Shown here piece by piece: positions 55,777 through 64,000 of a DNA stretch of 64,000 nucleotides. Under the pieces are notes generated by a model that had not been told where the DNA came from, ran no database searches, and worked only from the letters and a program-made list of their open reading frames with translations. Within the stretch, counting starts at the first letter, position 1; the number at the start of each line of letters is the position of its first letter. Position numbers and translations under genes: made by a program. This DNA comes from JALZVT01 sp039029135 (GTDB lineage: Bacteria; Pseudomonadota; Gammaproteobacteria; Pseudomonadales; Azotimanducaceae): NCBI GenBank assembly GCA_039029135.1, contig JBCCGT010000001.1, positions 434,001 through 498,000 of the forward strand. The letters are read 5' to 3'.

Positions 55777-56253
55777 ATGGGCATTTTCCAATCCACCGTT
55801 ACACGCCGGTTGCTCGGCGCGCTTGCGCTCACGCTTGCCAGCGCATTCGCGCTCGCCGGTGTGGAGACGGCGACGGACGACGACAACGTCATTCTCGCGG
55901 GCCACGATGCGGTCGCGTATTTCACAGAAAACAGGCCCGTGCTGGGCTCGGCGGAATTCACCGCAGAGCACGAGGGAGCCGTGTACCGATTTTCGACGGC
56001 GGCGAATCGGGACACGTTCGAGGCGAACCCCGCAAAGTACGCGCCGGCCTACGGCGGCTACTGCGCGCTGGGCACGTCGTTCGGGAAGAAATTCCACGTC
56101 GACGGCAAGGCATTCGAGGTCGTCGATGGTCGCCTCTACGTCAACAAGAACCTGCGGGTGTACCGCAGCTGGAAGAAGGACATCCCGGGTAACATCGTGA
56201 AGGCCGATGCCCGCTGGCCGACCATCGTGGGCGTTCCGGCTAAGGATCTGTGA
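55777..56253 (+). CDS. Exported YHS-domain protein
   Basis: A 158-residue protein with a signal peptide (LLGALALTLASAFALAG) and a YHS-type domain (DNVILAGHDAVAYFTENRP near residue 37, then DTFEANPAKYAPAYGGYCALG near residue 78). The domain has one Cys (GGYCALG). YHS domains are found in metal-handling proteins and are often seen as small secreted proteins of unknown role. AAAAAAGGAGTCAGTC precedes the ATG. Its stop overlaps the stop end of the convergent AraC gene by 14 bases. Confidence 0.85.
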   Translation: MGIFQSTVTRRLLGALALTLASAFALAGVETATDDDNVILAGHDAVAYFTENRPVLGSAEFTAEHEGAVYRFSTAANRDTFEANPAKYAPAYGGYCALGTSFGKKFHVDGKAFEVVDGRLYVNKNLRVYRSWKKDIPGNIVKADARWPTIVGVPAKDL

Positions 56254-57148
56254 GCGGCTGCTGCCGCGCCTGATTGGGGGTCATACCCAGCTCTTTGCGG
56301 AAGGCCTGACGAAACGACACCTCAGAGGCATAACCAACCTGCTCAGCGACCGATGCCACGGCATCGGTCGTTGACGTCAACAGATCCAGCGCTACCTGCA
56401 GACGCCAGTTCTGCAGGTAGCGCATCGGCGCCAAGCCCGTGACTTTCTTGAACCGATCCGCGAACGCCGAGCGACTCATGAACGCGCGCTCGGCCAGCGT
56501 CTCCACCGTCTGCGGCGCCGCCGGATCGGCATGGATCGCTGCGAACACCGGCGCGAGCCGCTCGTCCAGCATGGCGCTCAAGAGATCCTCGCCCGTGCCG
56601 CCGCGCACCGCCTCGCGCAGCGCATAGACAAACAATCCCTGCGAGCTGGAAGCAAGCAGCGCCTGCGAGCCGCTCTGCGGCGCTTCGAGTTCGGCGAAGA
56701 TCACGTCCACCAGCCCACCGAGATGGTGCGTACGCTGCTCCAGCACGATCACCGGCGGCAGCGCGTCCAACAGCGGCCAGCTCGCCTCGGATTCGAACAG
56801 AAAGAAACCGCACAGCATCATGTTGTCCGCACTTGCGGCATCGACATCGCGCGCCTGATTGAGATCGCCGGCGGGCGGCAACGTCGGCGTGGAAGCGATC
56901 ACGTGCCGCCCGTCGTGGGGCAGCACGACGAGATCGCCAGGCGCCAGCTCGCGCGGCGTCGTGTCCGCAACGTGCAGCCAGCAGCGCCCGTGCTGTATGA
57001 GATGAAACGGTATGCTGCGCGTGCCGGAAGTATCAACGGACCAGGTGCCGCAATAGCGCGCGTGCTTGAAGATCTTAGCCCTGAGACGCAGCCGCAGCAG
57101 GACCGCCGAAATCGGGTCTGAGTCGGACGTTGAGCTGGTGGCTGTCAT
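56240..57148 (-). CDS. AraC family transcriptional regulator with cupin domain
   Basis: A 302-residue regulator. The N-terminal half is a cupin-type ligand domain (LIQHGRCWLHVADTTPRELA near residue 49, then GDLVVLPHDGRHVIAS). The C-terminal half holds two helix-turn-helix units (ERAFMSRSAFADRFKKVTG near residue 230, then VAEQVGYASEVSFRQAFRKE near residue 275). The neighbouring MFS gene reads away from it, and the 82-base gap probably holds a shared operator. I used ATG 57148; an in-frame ATG at 57190 is possible and neither has a clear ribosome site. The inducer is unknown. Confidence 0.85.
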   Translation of the reverse strand: MTATSSTSDSDPISAVLLRLRLRAKIFKHARYCGTWSVDTSGTRSIPFHLIQHGRCWLHVADTTPRELAPGDLVVLPHDGRHVIASTPTLPPAGDLNQARDVDAASADNMMLCGFFLFESEASWPLLDALPPVIVLEQRTHHLGGLVDVIFAELEAPQSGSQALLASSSQGLFVYALREAVRGGTGEDLLSAMLDERLAPVFAAIHADPAAPQTVETLAERAFMSRSAFADRFKKVTGLAPMRYLQNWRLQVALDLLTSTTDAVASVAEQVGYASEVSFRQAFRKELGMTPNQARQQPLTDP

Positions 57149-57230
57149 GCGCGCATGTGCTTCGGTGGCGAATGAATCCCGAGCGCGCATTTTATGGCAT
57201 TGTAGGTCTCCGGTGAGCGCGTAGCCCGGC

Positions 57231-58400
57231 ATGCGAAACCTCAATCTGTTGATCCTTACCACGGCGCAGCTCGTCGCCGTCGGCGGCACCGTGTTTATCG
57301 TTACCATCGGTGGCATCGTCGGCATGGAGCTCGCCCCAAACGCGCGCCTCGCGACGCTGCCGGCGGCGCTGATGGTCGTCGGCACCGCCGTCGGCACAGT
57401 GCCCGCGGCGCTGATCATGCAGCGCATCACCCGACGCTACGGTTTCATGTTGGGCCTGTGCATCGCGGCCGCAGCGATGCTGTTGGCCGGCCAGGCGCTG
57501 GCCGCGCAGTCGTTCGTGCTGTTTACGGGCGCGACCGCGCTGCTGGGCTTCACCATCGCCTTCAGCCAGCAGTATCGATTCGCGGCCGCGGAATCGGTCG
57601 ACCCCGCGCGCGCCGGGCGCGCGATCTCTTTCGTGATGTGCGGCTCTATCGGCGGCGCGCTGCTCGGACCCGAACTCGCCAAGTTCGCCGAACGCGGGTC
57701 GACCCTCTCGAACGCCGCCTACACCGCGATGGCGCTATACCTCGCGCTTGCCGCCATCATGTTTTTTCTGCGCCGGACGGACGCGGGCGACGACGTCGAG
57801 GTGGCGGCCGAGGCACCGAGATCCGTCGGCGAGTTGCTGTCGCAGCCGCTGATTCTGACCGCCATCATGGGCGGCGTGGTCGGTCAGGCAATGATGACCT
57901 ACGTGATGACCGCAGCCCCCATCTCCATGCATGTGATCGATCAGTTCAGCATGTCAGAGACGGCGGACGTTGTTCGCAGCCACGTGCTCGCGATGTACCT
58001 GCCCGCGCTGATCACCGGTTTGCTCATCGAGCGTTTCGGCGTGCAGCGCATCATGGCGATCGGCGTCGCGATCTACGTGCTGACGATCGGCGCCGGGATG
58101 GCGGGACATCACTATCTGCACTACAGCATCGCGATGATCGCGCTGGGTGTCGGCTGGAACTTCCTGTTCGTCGGCGGCTCGACGCTCTTGGTGCGCAGCT
58201 ATCGCCCGCAGGAGCGATTTCGCGCGCAGGCGTTGAACGACTTCAGCGTGTTTACCGGCTCGGCCTGCGCCACGCTCGGCGCGGGCGCCATGCTGCACGG
58301 CTTCGGCTGGAACGGCGTGCTGCTGTCCACGGTGCCACTGCTGCTGGCCATGATCTGGTCATTGTCTCGCGTTCGAGGAACGCCGCAAACTAGCGGTTAG
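57231..58400 (+). CDS. MFS transporter
   Basis: A 389-residue membrane protein of about 12 helices, with an MFS loop between helices 2 and 3 (MQRITRRYGFMLGL near residue 65). Its early helices are LLILTTAQLVAVGGTVFIVT and LATLPAALMVVGTAVGTVPA. It is probably controlled by the divergent AraC-type regulator, which is common for drug or metabolite exporters. Substrate unknown. The start is at ATG 57231. Confidence 0.85.
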   Translation: MRNLNLLILTTAQLVAVGGTVFIVTIGGIVGMELAPNARLATLPAALMVVGTAVGTVPAALIMQRITRRYGFMLGLCIAAAAMLLAGQALAAQSFVLFTGATALLGFTIAFSQQYRFAAAESVDPARAGRAISFVMCGSIGGALLGPELAKFAERGSTLSNAAYTAMALYLALAAIMFFLRRTDAGDDVEVAAEAPRSVGELLSQPLILTAIMGGVVGQAMMTYVMTAAPISMHVIDQFSMSETADVVRSHVLAMYLPALITGLLIERFGVQRIMAIGVAIYVLTIGAGMAGHHYLHYSIAMIALGVGWNFLFVGGSTLLVRSYRPQERFRAQALNDFSVFTGSACATLGAGAMLHGFGWNGVLLSTVPLLLAMIWSLSRVRGTPQTSG

Positions 58401-58419
58401 CTGCGACCCGCGACGTGGC

Positions 58420-58866
58420 TCAGGCACGCCACACGCGCTTGTTAACCGAACCGAACATCTCCGACAGCTCGACCCGCAGGGGCGTGATCCTGACCGGCAG
58501 GAAGTTTGGATCCTCCGGCCCGGTCGAACCGAATTGCGTCAGATCGTAGTCGATGGCTTCCCACGCGCGCTGCTTGGTCGCCAAATCCGAAATCAGCTCC
58601 GCCGTGCCGCGAACCATCACGTGGACGAACTCCGGCGGGGCTACCTGATACTGGATATCGACGTGCGGATTGTCGCGCAGCTGCGCCGCCTTCGGGCTCT
58701 GCGGCCCGGTGGCGAACCACAGCACCTCCCCCTCCCAAGTCGGGTGGACGATGCGTACGCGCGGTTCGTTGCCCGCAACCGTCGCGATGGCACACCACAC
58801 CGCTTTCTTGCAAGCCGCATCCACGTCCGCAAAAAAGTCGCTCTTCTCGGCATCCGAAACCGTCAT
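58420..58866 (-). CDS. Pyridoxamine 5'-phosphate oxidase-like flavin-binding protein
   Basis: A 148-residue split-barrel protein. It has VWCAIATVAGNEPRVRIVHP near residue 22 and VLWFATGPQSPKAAQLRDNP near residue 48, the FMN/F420-binding strand and phosphate-binding region of PNPOx-like proteins. The end has VRITPLRVELSEMFGS. Many such small proteins bind FMN, F420 or heme and act as reductases or stress proteins; the family is too broad to name the reaction. AGAGGGAACGCAG precedes the ATG at 58866. It lies between the MFS gene and the photolyase-like gene. Confidence 0.82.
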   Translation of the reverse strand: MTVSDAEKSDFFADVDAACKKAVWCAIATVAGNEPRVRIVHPTWEGEVLWFATGPQSPKAAQLRDNPHVDIQYQVAPPEFVHVMVRGTAELISDLATKQRAWEAIDYDLTQFGSTGPEDPNFLPVRITPLRVELSEMFGSVNKRVWRA

Positions 58867-58971
58867 CTGCGTTCCCTCTGTCGGCCTGTTCGTCCGGCAG
58901 TATGCATGACGAAAGGCGCAAACCAAGCGGCTCGCAGCGCGGCAAGACCGTTCCAGCCGAGGCCTATCGCA

Positions 58972-60147
58972 TCAACCGCCAGCGTGGAGGCCCAGGGCAT
59001 CGAGAATCTCCGGGATTTTTTTCTTCATCCCGAAGTACCCCGCCCGCGCGTGCGGCCAGGCGACGCTGTCATAGGTGCGGCGCAGGCGCCGAACGTCGAG
59101 CCCCGCTGCCCCGAGACGCGTGGCCATTTCGTCTAACCGCGACCGCACATTGCCCACAGGCGCAAACGGCATCGCCACGCAGCGCAGGCCGCAGTTAGCC
59201 ACCGCGTCCAGCACCACGCCCGCCCAATCGTCGGTCAGCGCCAGCCGCGCGCCCTGACGCTCTGCGGTATCTGCCAGTGCGCCACTGCGAAATCGCGTCG
59301 TAGGAGTGTCACCGTGCTCTGGCAGTCCGAGCACGATGCTGATCGCCGGCGCCATGTCTCTCGTGTCGGGGGCCGTCAGATCCGCGGACGTGAGCAGCGA
59401 CACGAACGGCTCAAGCGGCGGCGCATTCGCGTCGAGCAAGGGCACACGCGGATGCTCCCTGTCCTCCCGGAGCGGCGCCGCTTGGGTGGCGAGTCCTCGG
59501 GGACAGAAAAGGCCTTCGGTGAAGCGCGCAATGTTGTCGGCGGAGGCCACATAGCATTTGCCGGCGGTGTGCAGGCCTGCGACCCAACGCCAGCTCAGGG
59601 TGTTCACCGCTGGATCACCGTCGATCAGATGGCGAAGAAAGAAATCGGCGCCCAGCTCCCACGGCAGGCGCAGGGTGAATATCCAGATGGAGGCAAACCA
59701 CATGCGCGCATGGTTGTGCAGGTAGCCGGTGACAATCAGCTCCTGCACCCAGGCGTCGAAGCAGTCGATGCCTGTACGGCCGGCGAGCGCTGCCGCGTAG
59801 TCAGTCCCGGATGCGCCAAGCGCGTCGTCTCGCCCCTCGACAAACGCCGACCGGACGCTCGGTCGCTGCTCCAGCCAGCCCCGAAAGTAGGTTCCCCAGA
59901 AAACTTCGGAGATAAACCGGTCCGCGCTCGCTCGACCGTGCCGGGCCAACACAGCCTTCAGCACTTCTGTCTCGGTCAGCAGACGATGGCGCAGCCACGG
60001 TGAAAGCCCGGACGTGTTGTCGCGCCCCTGGGGACCCCGATCGTAGTTTCGCTGCCGCGAATAATAGTCTCCGGCGTGTGGGAGGAAACGTGCTAGCTGC
60101 TCAAGGCCGGCTGCGCGCGTCGGCTGAAAAACGAACGGGACAGACAT
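58972..60147 (-). CDS. Photolyase/cryptochrome-related FAD-domain protein lacking an N-terminal antenna domain
   Basis: A 391-residue protein. The first 210 or so residues are the FAD-binding helical domain of photolyases: SGLSPWLRHRLLTETEVL near residue 46, VWGTYFRGWLE-like VFWGTYFRGWLEQR near residue 85, WVQELIVTGYLHNHARMWFA near residue 132 and SWRWVAGLHTAGKCY near residue 183. There is no N-terminal antenna domain. The last 170 residues are of unknown type but end WPHARAGYFGMKKKIPEIL, and could be a rearranged antenna-like fold. A DUF2256 gene overlaps its start (TGATG). It may repair DNA or sense light; the conserved residues cannot settle which. Confidence 0.82.
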   Translation of the reverse strand: MSVPFVFQPTRAAGLEQLARFLPHAGDYYSRQRNYDRGPQGRDNTSGLSPWLRHRLLTETEVLKAVLARHGRASADRFISEVFWGTYFRGWLEQRPSVRSAFVEGRDDALGASGTDYAAALAGRTGIDCFDAWVQELIVTGYLHNHARMWFASIWIFTLRLPWELGADFFLRHLIDGDPAVNTLSWRWVAGLHTAGKCYVASADNIARFTEGLFCPRGLATQAAPLREDREHPRVPLLDANAPPLEPFVSLLTSADLTAPDTRDMAPAISIVLGLPEHGDTPTTRFRSGALADTAERQGARLALTDDWAGVVLDAVANCGLRCVAMPFAPVGNVRSRLDEMATRLGAAGLDVRRLRRTYDSVAWPHARAGYFGMKKKIPEILDALGLHAGG

Positions 60148-60284
60148 CAGCCCCGTCGGCGGCAGCGTTCAGAACAGTAGCGGACCTCGTCCCAGACCTT
60201 GGCCCACTTCTTCCGCCACACGAACGGGCGTCCACAGGATTTGCAGGCTTTAGATGGCAGATCGCCCTTACGCCTCATTTTCAT
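60147..60284 (-). CDS. DUF2256 small zinc-ribbon-like protein
   Basis: A 45-residue protein with CKSCGRPFVWRKKW near residue 14 and VRYCSERCRRRG at the end: two Cys pairs spaced like a small zinc finger, matching DUF2256. Genes of this family often sit next to photolyase/cryptochrome genes, and here its stop overlaps the start of the photolyase-like gene, so they are co-expressed. The start is ATG 60284 or 60278; the ribosome site is weak. Role unknown; it may bind nucleic acid or help the flavoprotein. Confidence 0.85.
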   Translation of the reverse strand: MKMRRKGDLPSKACKSCGRPFVWRKKWAKVWDEVRYCSERCRRRG

Positions 60285-60324
60285 GCGAGCGAGTGTAGCC
60301 GACGACGACGCGCCAGTAGCGGAC

Positions 60325-60981
60325 CTACTGAATGCCCGCATTCGCGGCCTCTGCCGCCTGCCACTCCGTCAGGTTGCGGCCGAAATCGATGGCGACGTGG
60401 TGCTGAAAAGCCGGTCGTGACGACACCTCCGCAAACCAGCGTTCGACGTTTGGCAGGTTCGGCCGCGGCACATCGAGCTTGAGGTAACGATAGGTCATCG
60501 GCCCGTAGGGCATGTCCGCCATCGTCAGCTCGTCGCCCGCGATGAATCGCGAGTTCGCCAGATGCGCATCGAGCGCCTCATAGGCCGCGCCGGTGCGGGA
60601 CGTGAGGCCATCGACCGCGCTCGGCTTACGCTCGGCTTCTGGTGTGCGGATGAGCAGCATGAACAGATTAAAAAAGGTATGGATCTCACCGCGCTGCCAG
60701 TCCATCCACTGATCGGCTCGCGCCAGCAGAGCCGGCTCCTGCGGCCACAGCGAGCCGGCGCCATAGCTGCGGCAGACATAGCGCACGCAGGCGTTCGACT
60801 CGTAGACGACGACATCGCCGTCGAGCACGGTCGGCACAACCCGATTCGGATTCGGGTAGTCGTCCGGAAAGCCGAACGATCCCGCCACGTCGTCACGAAC
60901 ATAGTCGACGCCCAGTTCGCCGATCGCCCACATCACCTTCTGCACGTTCGCCGAATTACGGCGGCCCAATATTCTGATCAA
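60325..60981 (-). CDS. Glutathione S-transferase family protein
   Basis: A 218-residue GST. The N-terminal thioredoxin-like domain has LGRRNSANVQKVMWAIGELG, then PNRVVPTVLDGDVVVYESNA near residue 45 (glutathione-site cis-Pro and Ser). The C-terminal helical domain has FIAGDELTMADMPYGP near residue 145 (N-capping box). It would conjugate or reduce electrophiles with glutathione. The start is a TTG at 60981, since no ATG precedes the first strand, and the ribosome site is unclear. It reads in the same direction as DUF2256 and the photolyase-like gene with a 40-base gap. Confidence 0.87.
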   Translation of the reverse strand: MIRILGRRNSANVQKVMWAIGELGVDYVRDDVAGSFGFPDDYPNPNRVVPTVLDGDVVVYESNACVRYVCRSYGAGSLWPQEPALLARADQWMDWQRGEIHTFFNLFMLLIRTPEAERKPSAVDGLTSRTGAAYEALDAHLANSRFIAGDELTMADMPYGPMTYRYLKLDVPRPNLPNVERWFAEVSSRPAFQHHVAIDFGRNLTEWQAAEAANAGIQ

Positions 60982-61096
60982 CGTCAGCAGCCCACAACCC
61001 CGATCGCGCTAGTGTCCGGCGAATCGACCGTCTCGCGCAATCGTCGCGAGCGGCTGGCCGCCTGGCGTGTGCCCTAGCCTGTATGCGGCCGCCACG

Positions 61097-61381
61097 TCAG
61101 GCGTGCCGCTGCGTCGCCTTAACCGACGACGCAGCCAGGCAGGGTGTTCGGACCTCAACGCCCTCGCCGTGACAGCGCTGGCGTGCGTCGCTCGCGCGAC
61201 CGTCGCAGCCGCCCAGCGGGGCTTCGAGCTCGCCAACGAGCAGCGCCCGCCCCCGGTTGCGCAGCCGCACAAACCGCCGCAGGGGCACCAACACGGGCCG
61301 GCAGACCGCCAGCAGGGTGTCCAACCACAGCAAAAACAGTTGCGCGGTGCGGGCGGTTCTACAGTTGCGGGAAGCGATCAT
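61097..61381 (-). CDS. Hypothetical small protein (weakly supported)
   Basis: A 94-residue open frame with a possible membrane segment (AQLFLLWLDTLLAVCRPVLV) followed by an Arg-rich tail. GAGG lies about eight bases upstream of the ATG. No family is recognisable, and overlapping frames on the other strand are also open, so this may not be a gene. It occupies the middle of an otherwise empty 571-base gap between GST and the kinase. Confidence 0.28.
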   Translation of the reverse strand: MIASRNCRTARTAQLFLLWLDTLLAVCRPVLVPLRRFVRLRNRGRALLVGELEAPLGGCDGRASDARQRCHGEGVEVRTPCLAASSVKATQRHA

Positions 61382-61470
61382 GGAGCCATCCTCATTGCGT
61401 TCTCGGGCGCGGGCGCGGCGCTCGTCTGCAGCGACGTGTCGTCCGGGGTACGAGACCAATCTAGAGGAGG

Positions 61471-61560
61471 CCTGCTGACAGCGTACTGACAGCAGGAGGC
61501 GTGTATGACAAGAGAGGGCGATCCCTGCTGACAGTGTAGCGTCAGGAGCCTGTCAGCAGG
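61471..61560. repeat. Cluster of CCTGCTGACAG repeats forming two hairpins
   Basis: CCTGCTGACAG occurs at 61471-61481 and 61524-61534. Its exact complement CTGTCAGCAGG is at 61550-61560, giving an 11-bp-stem hairpin with a 15-base loop that overlaps the kinase stop region. A one-base variant (CTGACAGCAGG) at 61486-61496 lets the first copy fold as a second hairpin. It may end the kinase transcript or be a REP-like unit. Confidence 0.6.
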
Positions 61561-64000
61561 CCTCGCTCACCGCGCCGGCCTCCACCGCGCGCACCAGTGC
61601 CCGCTGCACGTCCTGCAGCCGCACCGGTTTGCCCACGAAGTCGTTCATGCCCGCGCTGTAGCAATCGTCCCGGTCTTCGGGCCGCGCGTTCGCCGTCATC
61701 GCAATGATCCACGGCTGAGTGGCGCGCCTATCGCCGCGTATCTGCCGCGTGGCCTCCAGCCCGTCGAGCTCTGGCATTTGGACATCCATGAAAACCAGCC
61801 GATAGCGATGCTGCGCCAGCATGTCGAGGGCCTCTCGACCGTTCGCGGCGGTATCGGCCCGCAGACCCAGCTTCTTCAGCATCTGCCGCGCAACCGTCTG
61901 GTTAACCAGATTGTCTTCCGCGACGAGTACGCACTCATCGACCAACTCGGCCGGCGCCAGAGGCTGCGCGCTCGTCGCCACGCGCTCCGCTCGACTCTCG
62001 CCGCGCAGCACCCTGCCGATCGCCCTGTAGAGGTCGTTGGGTCGCACGGGCTTGCGCAGCACGGCGTCGAAATCGCCCCAGTCGACCTCGCCCCGGTCAA
62101 GCGAAGTCAGGAGCACCAGCGGCGGCGGATCCGGCTGGCGCCGGCGTATCTCAGTCGCGAGTGCGGTGCCATCCGCATCGGGCATGGCCATGTCTGTGAT
62201 GATCAGATCGGGCCGGCGCTGCTCGGCGGCCGCCAGTAAATCCGCGGGGCGTGCGAATACCCGCGACTCGACGCCCAGCCAGCTCAGCAGTCCCTCGAGT
62301 ACTCGGCGATTGGTCTCGTTGTCGTCGACGGCGAGAACACGCCGGCCTGTCAGCGACGGCAGATCGGGTGGAGCCGCATCGGCTTCGTGCTCTGCGGCGA
62401 TAGAAAACCGGAACGTCGAGCCCAAACCCTGCGCGCTATCCACCCGGATATCGCCGCCCATCAGGCGCACGAGGGACCGCGATATCGACAGTCCCAGACC
62501 GGTGCCGCCAAAACGCCGCGTGGTAGAGGCATCGGCCTGGGTAAAGGCATCGAACAGACCGCCCAGCTTGTTTTGCGCAATGCCGATCCCGGTATCCGCG
62601 ACCGCGAAGTGCAGCCGCAGGCGGTCCTCATGTCCCGGTTCCGCCGCGGCGCGCTGCACGCGAACCTGTAGCGATACCTCGCCGGCGTCGGTGAACTTGA
62701 CGGCATTCGACAGCAGATTGACCAGCACCTGTCGCAGGCGCTGGACGTCACCCCGCACGGTGCAGGCGTGCTCGGGCGGCAGATCGAGAATGACCTCTAG
62801 CTGCTTCTTCGCCGCGATGGGCGCGATGATGTCCAGCGCATCGGCCACGCACTGTTCGAGTTCGAAAGCCTGGTGTTCCAGCTCGATCTGGCCAGCTTCG
62901 ATCTTTGAAAAGTCGAGAATTTCGTTGATCACCGTCAGCAGCGATTCGCCGCTGGCCCGAATCGTCTCGACGTAGCTGAGCTGCTCGGGGGAGAGCTGCG
63001 TGTTCTGCAGCAGCGACGTCATGCCGATGACCCCGTTCATGGGCGTTCGTATTTCGTGGCTCATGTTGGCCAGGAAACGGCTGCGTACCTCGATCGCCGC
63101 CTCGGCGACTTCCTTGGCGTGCCGCAGTTGTTGCTCGCGTTCGTACAGGTCGCTGATGTCGCTCATGCTGATCATCATGTTGCGACCATCGCCGATGCGG
63201 CCCATCGCGAGCCGCGCCATGAACTTGCGACCGCTCGCGGCCTGGTAGGGAATATCCTCCTGAAACAGACCCTGCCGCAGATGCTCCGCTACGGTGACAT
63301 CGCGATTGGCGCGCAGCTCGAAGTGATCGTCATAGCCCTGCATGACCAGCCGCCGTGCCAGCTCCGGATCATCGGTGTCAAACATATCCAGAAACTGCTG
63401 GTTGTAGCCGAGTATCTCGCCGCTGCGCACTTCGCCCCACATGAGCGCGTCCGCAGAGCGATTGAAGATCGCTTCGATAACGCTGCCCTGCTCGTCGCGA
63501 ATGAACTGCTGGCGAATCATCCAGCAGCGGGCGATGGCGGCGATCGCCGCCACCGTGACGGTGTGCAGGCACGGGCGCACGATCGCGGAACTTAAGCCGT
63601 GAACCGCAACCATCGAGCAGAGCACGATCGCTGTGCCGGTCAGACTCCAGGTGATCACCAACCGCTGGCGATGAAACATCATCGTGACCAGTCCGATCGT
63701 GAGCAGGACGGGTACGGACGAGCCGATCAGTTCGCCCTCGAGCGCCGAGCGCATGCCGATGTGAAGGGCCAGCAGCCAACCCATCAGCAGGCTGACGCGG
63801 CCGATGCTGCGCTGCGCCCAACCCCGTACGAAGCTACCCCAGAGGATGACTCCGAGCAGGGGCAACCAGAGCACAAAGGGTAACCAGACGCTGGGGTGGT
63901 CGCGCCAGACGTCGAACCGCAGGATGAAGTTGGCGAGCGGACCCACGACGCCAGCGAGGAGGATATAGCGGTAGACCTGGAGATCGCGGAGGTTAGGCAA
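61553..64000 (-). CDS. Hybrid histidine kinase with two receiver domains (5' end cut by window)
   Basis: The 815 visible residues start at the window edge; a TTG is the first codon seen, so the true start may lie beyond. Order: about five or six membrane helices (residues 10-155, for example LPLLGVILWGSFVRGW), a PAS-like domain (about 176-290), the kinase core (SHEIRTPMNGVIGMTSLL near residue 313, LLSNAVKFTDAGE, VADTGIGIAQNKL, GGTGLGLSISRSLV), a first receiver (VLAVDDNETNRRVLEGLL, LIITDMAMPDADG) and a second (VLVAEDNLVNQTVARQML, LVFMDVQMPELDG), both with the acceptor Asp. There is no Hpt domain, so a separate phosphotransfer protein is needed. The repeats at 61471-61560 end the gene. Confidence 0.93.
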   Translation of the reverse strand: MPNLRDLQVYRYILLAGVVGPLANFILRFDVWRDHPSVWLPFVLWLPLLGVILWGSFVRGWAQRSIGRVSLLMGWLLALHIGMRSALEGELIGSSVPVLLTIGLVTMMFHRQRLVITWSLTGTAIVLCSMVAVHGLSSAIVRPCLHTVTVAAIAAIARCWMIRQQFIRDEQGSVIEAIFNRSADALMWGEVRSGEILGYNQQFLDMFDTDDPELARRLVMQGYDDHFELRANRDVTVAEHLRQGLFQEDIPYQAASGRKFMARLAMGRIGDGRNMMISMSDISDLYEREQQLRHAKEVAEAAIEVRSRFLANMSHEIRTPMNGVIGMTSLLQNTQLSPEQLSYVETIRASGESLLTVINEILDFSKIEAGQIELEHQAFELEQCVADALDIIAPIAAKKQLEVILDLPPEHACTVRGDVQRLRQVLVNLLSNAVKFTDAGEVSLQVRVQRAAAEPGHEDRLRLHFAVADTGIGIAQNKLGGLFDAFTQADASTTRRFGGTGLGLSISRSLVRLMGGDIRVDSAQGLGSTFRFSIAAEHEADAAPPDLPSLTGRRVLAVDDNETNRRVLEGLLSWLGVESRVFARPADLLAAAEQRRPDLIITDMAMPDADGTALATEIRRRQPDPPPLVLLTSLDRGEVDWGDFDAVLRKPVRPNDLYRAIGRVLRGESRAERVATSAQPLAPAELVDECVLVAEDNLVNQTVARQMLKKLGLRADTAANGREALDMLAQHRYRLVFMDVQMPELDGLEATRQIRGDRRATQPWIIAMTANARPEDRDDCYSAGMNDFVGKPVRLQDVQRALVRAVEAGAVSEAC

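Noticed and set aside
61067..61489. Plus-strand 140-codon frame opposite the small hypothetical protein
   Set aside because: Gln/Pro/Ala-rich with no ribosome site or domain; likely non-coding.

Overview
The window looks like chromosome of a high-GC Gram-negative bacterium, most likely a gammaproteobacterium. The evidence is a bacterial family-B DNA polymerase II, a split purK/purE pair, an elongator tRNA-Met with an encoded CCA end, a TonB-dependent outer-membrane receptor, several lipobox lipoproteins and many GGAG-type ribosome binding sites. No species can be named from sequence alone. Two short stretches (about 21.78-21.96 kb and 29.3-31.3 kb) are visibly more AT-rich than the rest.

Layout. 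0-5 kb: the end of a MATE exporter, an MFS transporter, a predicted metal-dependent hydrolase and a lipoprotein with an HEXXH motif. 4.7-9.3 kb: two divergent SDRs, a VOC protein, an ACAD10/11-type acyl-CoA dehydrogenase and a sulfotransferase. 9.3-13.5 kb: DNA polymerase II, a glycine-zipper lipoprotein and a GT4 glycosyltransferase. 13.8-20.4 kb: crotonase, CMD-like protein, SDR, a GAPDH-ArsJ pair for arsenate detoxification, an LLM flavin oxidoreductase and an alpha/beta hydrolase. 20.6-27.3 kb: a RidA-like lipoprotein, two small cysteine lipoproteins, and an operon of a beta-helix surface lipoprotein with a TonB-dependent receptor. 27.5-31.3 kb: a GNAT, an SDR, and an AT-richer two-gene segment of unknown function bracketed by near-identical inverted repeats. 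31.3-36.2 kb: thioredoxin-like protein, M48 peptidase, methyltransferase, DUF3179 protein, nitroreductase and tRNA-Met. 36.3-43.5 kb: a TetR regulator with a small membrane protein, an SDR, a purK-purE-ogt operon, a flavin monooxygenase and an Acr3 arsenite exporter. 43.5-51.4 kb: an unknown protein, a large propeller-sensor hybrid histidine kinase, and a DUF6471 / PhoD-like / receiver-cyclase gene set. 51.5-64 kb: an SPFH-NfeD pair, an acyl-CoA dehydrogenase pair, a YHS protein, an AraC/MFS divergent pair, a PNPOx-like protein, a photolyase-like protein with DUF2256, a GST and a second hybrid histidine kinase cut by the window end.

How the genes fit together. Many genes belong to families used in CoA-ester and hydrophobic-substrate catabolism: five SDRs, three acyl-CoA dehydrogenases, a crotonase, a Baeyer-Villiger-type monooxygenase, an LLM oxidoreductase, a nitroreductase and a GST. 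They are scattered rather than in one operon. Arsenic handling is represented twice (GAPDH/ArsJ for arsenate, Acr3 for arsenite) with no ArsR or ArsC visible. Signalling is represented by two hybrid kinases and a receiver-cyclase. The best candidates for something undescribed are the AT-richer two-gene segment with its flanking repeats, the photolyase-like protein whose recognisable FAD domain is N-terminal and which overlaps a DUF2256 gene, and the cyclase whose base-specifying residues look non-canonical.
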